From positions 5,828,001 through 5,892,000 of the forward strand of contig CM073193.1 of the NCBI GenBank assembly GCA_037042915.1: a stretch of 64,000 nucleotides of DNA, given 5' to 3'. Made by a program: the position numbers and the translations under genes. The DNA is from Auricularia sp. M13 (Eukaryota > Basidiomycota > Agaricomycetes > Auriculariales > Auriculariaceae). Shown here piece by piece: positions 63,412 to 64,000 of this stretch (position 1 is the first letter of the stretch; each line of letters begins with the position of its first letter). The notes beneath the pieces are model-generated. The model ran no database searches and had not been told where the DNA came from. It saw nothing but the letters and a program-made list of their open reading frames with translations.

Positions 63412-64000
63412 ATGGCGTCGGCGTCCACATCATCTGAAGGCGCCAGTACCACCGCGCCAGGACCTTCAATGCAGGTTGAGGCATCGCAAAAACCGACAGT
63501 CATCATTACGATTGGCATGGCCGGCAGCGGCAAGACAACCTTCGTCCAGCGGATTAATTCGCATCTGCATTCGCTCGACAAGCCGCCGTACATTATAAAC
63601 CTGGACCCAGCGGTCACGCACATGCCGTTCGAAGCCAATATTGACATCCGGGACACGGTGGATTACAGCCAGGTCATGAAGCAGTACGCGCTTCCCGCCT
63701 GTGCCGCTGCGTGCGCCCACGCCGATGCTGGCTAGGTATCGATTAGGTCCCAATGGCGGGATTATGACCAGTCTGAACCTGTTCACCACCAAGTTCGACC
63801 AGGTCCTCAGCTTGGTCGAAAAGCGGGCGAGTGAACTGGCGTGCGTTCCATTTTATTTGTCTGCAACTCCTGCCCTTACTGTTATTTACGTTGAAGGCAT
63901 GTTGTACTCGACACACCCGGCCAAATTGAAATATTCACCTGGTCAGCAAGCGGCGCGATCATCACCGACGCCGTGGCCAGCAGCTTCCCGACAGTTATAG
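63412..64000 (+). CDS. GPN1: GPN-loop GTPase 1 (Npa3/XAB1), 5' part
   Basis: The gene runs off the right edge. Exons 63412-63683, 63736-63840 and 63897 onward join in phase. After a short Ser/Thr-rich leader come the P-loop [39 protein letters not shown] (switch region), [11 protein letters not shown], the diagnostic Gly-Pro-Asn loop [20 protein letters not shown], and [19 protein letters not shown] with the G3 motif. GPN1 is an essential cytosolic GTPase that works with GPN3 in assembly and nuclear import of RNA polymerase II. All motifs seen are intact. The second intron uses GTGCGT and ends TTGAAG, an AAG acceptor. Confidence 0.93.

Overview
This window looks like nuclear DNA from a basidiomycete fungus, most likely an Agaricomycete. 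Genes are split by many short introns (about 45-70 bp, GT...AG, a few GC...AG candidates). The content fits: HSPA12-type Hsp70-like genes, a tyrosine-kinase-like kinase, an intradiol dioxygenase, a chromodomain/Zn2Cys6 retroelement and a pogo-type transposon. The species cannot be fixed from sequence alone.

Layout. 0-4 kb: the end of an unknown acidic gene, a decayed reverse-strand gene and a 5'-truncated Hsp70-like copy. 4-8 kb: a GPI-anchored Kre9/Knh1-like cell-wall protein and a kinase that splices over its own stop codon into a LamG-like domain. 8-19.7 kb: a mirror-image duplication. A coiled-coil gene and an Hsp70-like gene stand head to head at 8.2-12.6 kb and again, inverted, at 15.2-19.7 kb, with the nucleoporin gene SEH1 between them. 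20-24 kb: acyl-CoA dehydrogenase, short-chain dehydrogenase and a small unknown gene.

24.3-34.8 kb: a young Ty3/Gypsy element with 282-bp LTRs that read as identical. A 3,403-bp almost perfect palindrome has inserted into its reverse transcriptase. The 3' LTR ends 97 bp before a JTB-like membrane-protein gene. 36-46.5 kb: an intron-containing tRNA-Ala, SRP19, a small secreted protein, two inverted tRNA-derived repeats, and two paralogous C2H2-like proteins facing away from a PIG-L deacetylase gene that carries a nonsense codon. A relic of a second PIG-L start shows that this block is also an inverted duplication.

47.9-53.4 kb: a pogo-type transposon with TA target duplication. Its transposase is split by a nested 2.4-kb element full of AGGCATC motifs, and it has itself inserted into the last codons of a Pro/Ser/Thr-rich gene, giving that gene a new C-terminus and stop. 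55.6-56.2 kb: a double C2HC finger gene. 56.2-60.9 kb: three 480-bp LTRs around a non-autonomous element that encodes a Zn2Cys6 protein and, antisense, a chromodomain protein but no reverse transcriptase. 61-64 kb: an intradiol ring-cleavage dioxygenase and the start of GPN1.

The strongest leads are the duplicated divergent Hsp70/coiled-coil module, the kinase-LamG fusion, the giant palindrome and the chromodomain/Zn2Cys6 LTR element. Exon coordinates were worked out by hand from splice signals, reading phase and paralogue comparison.
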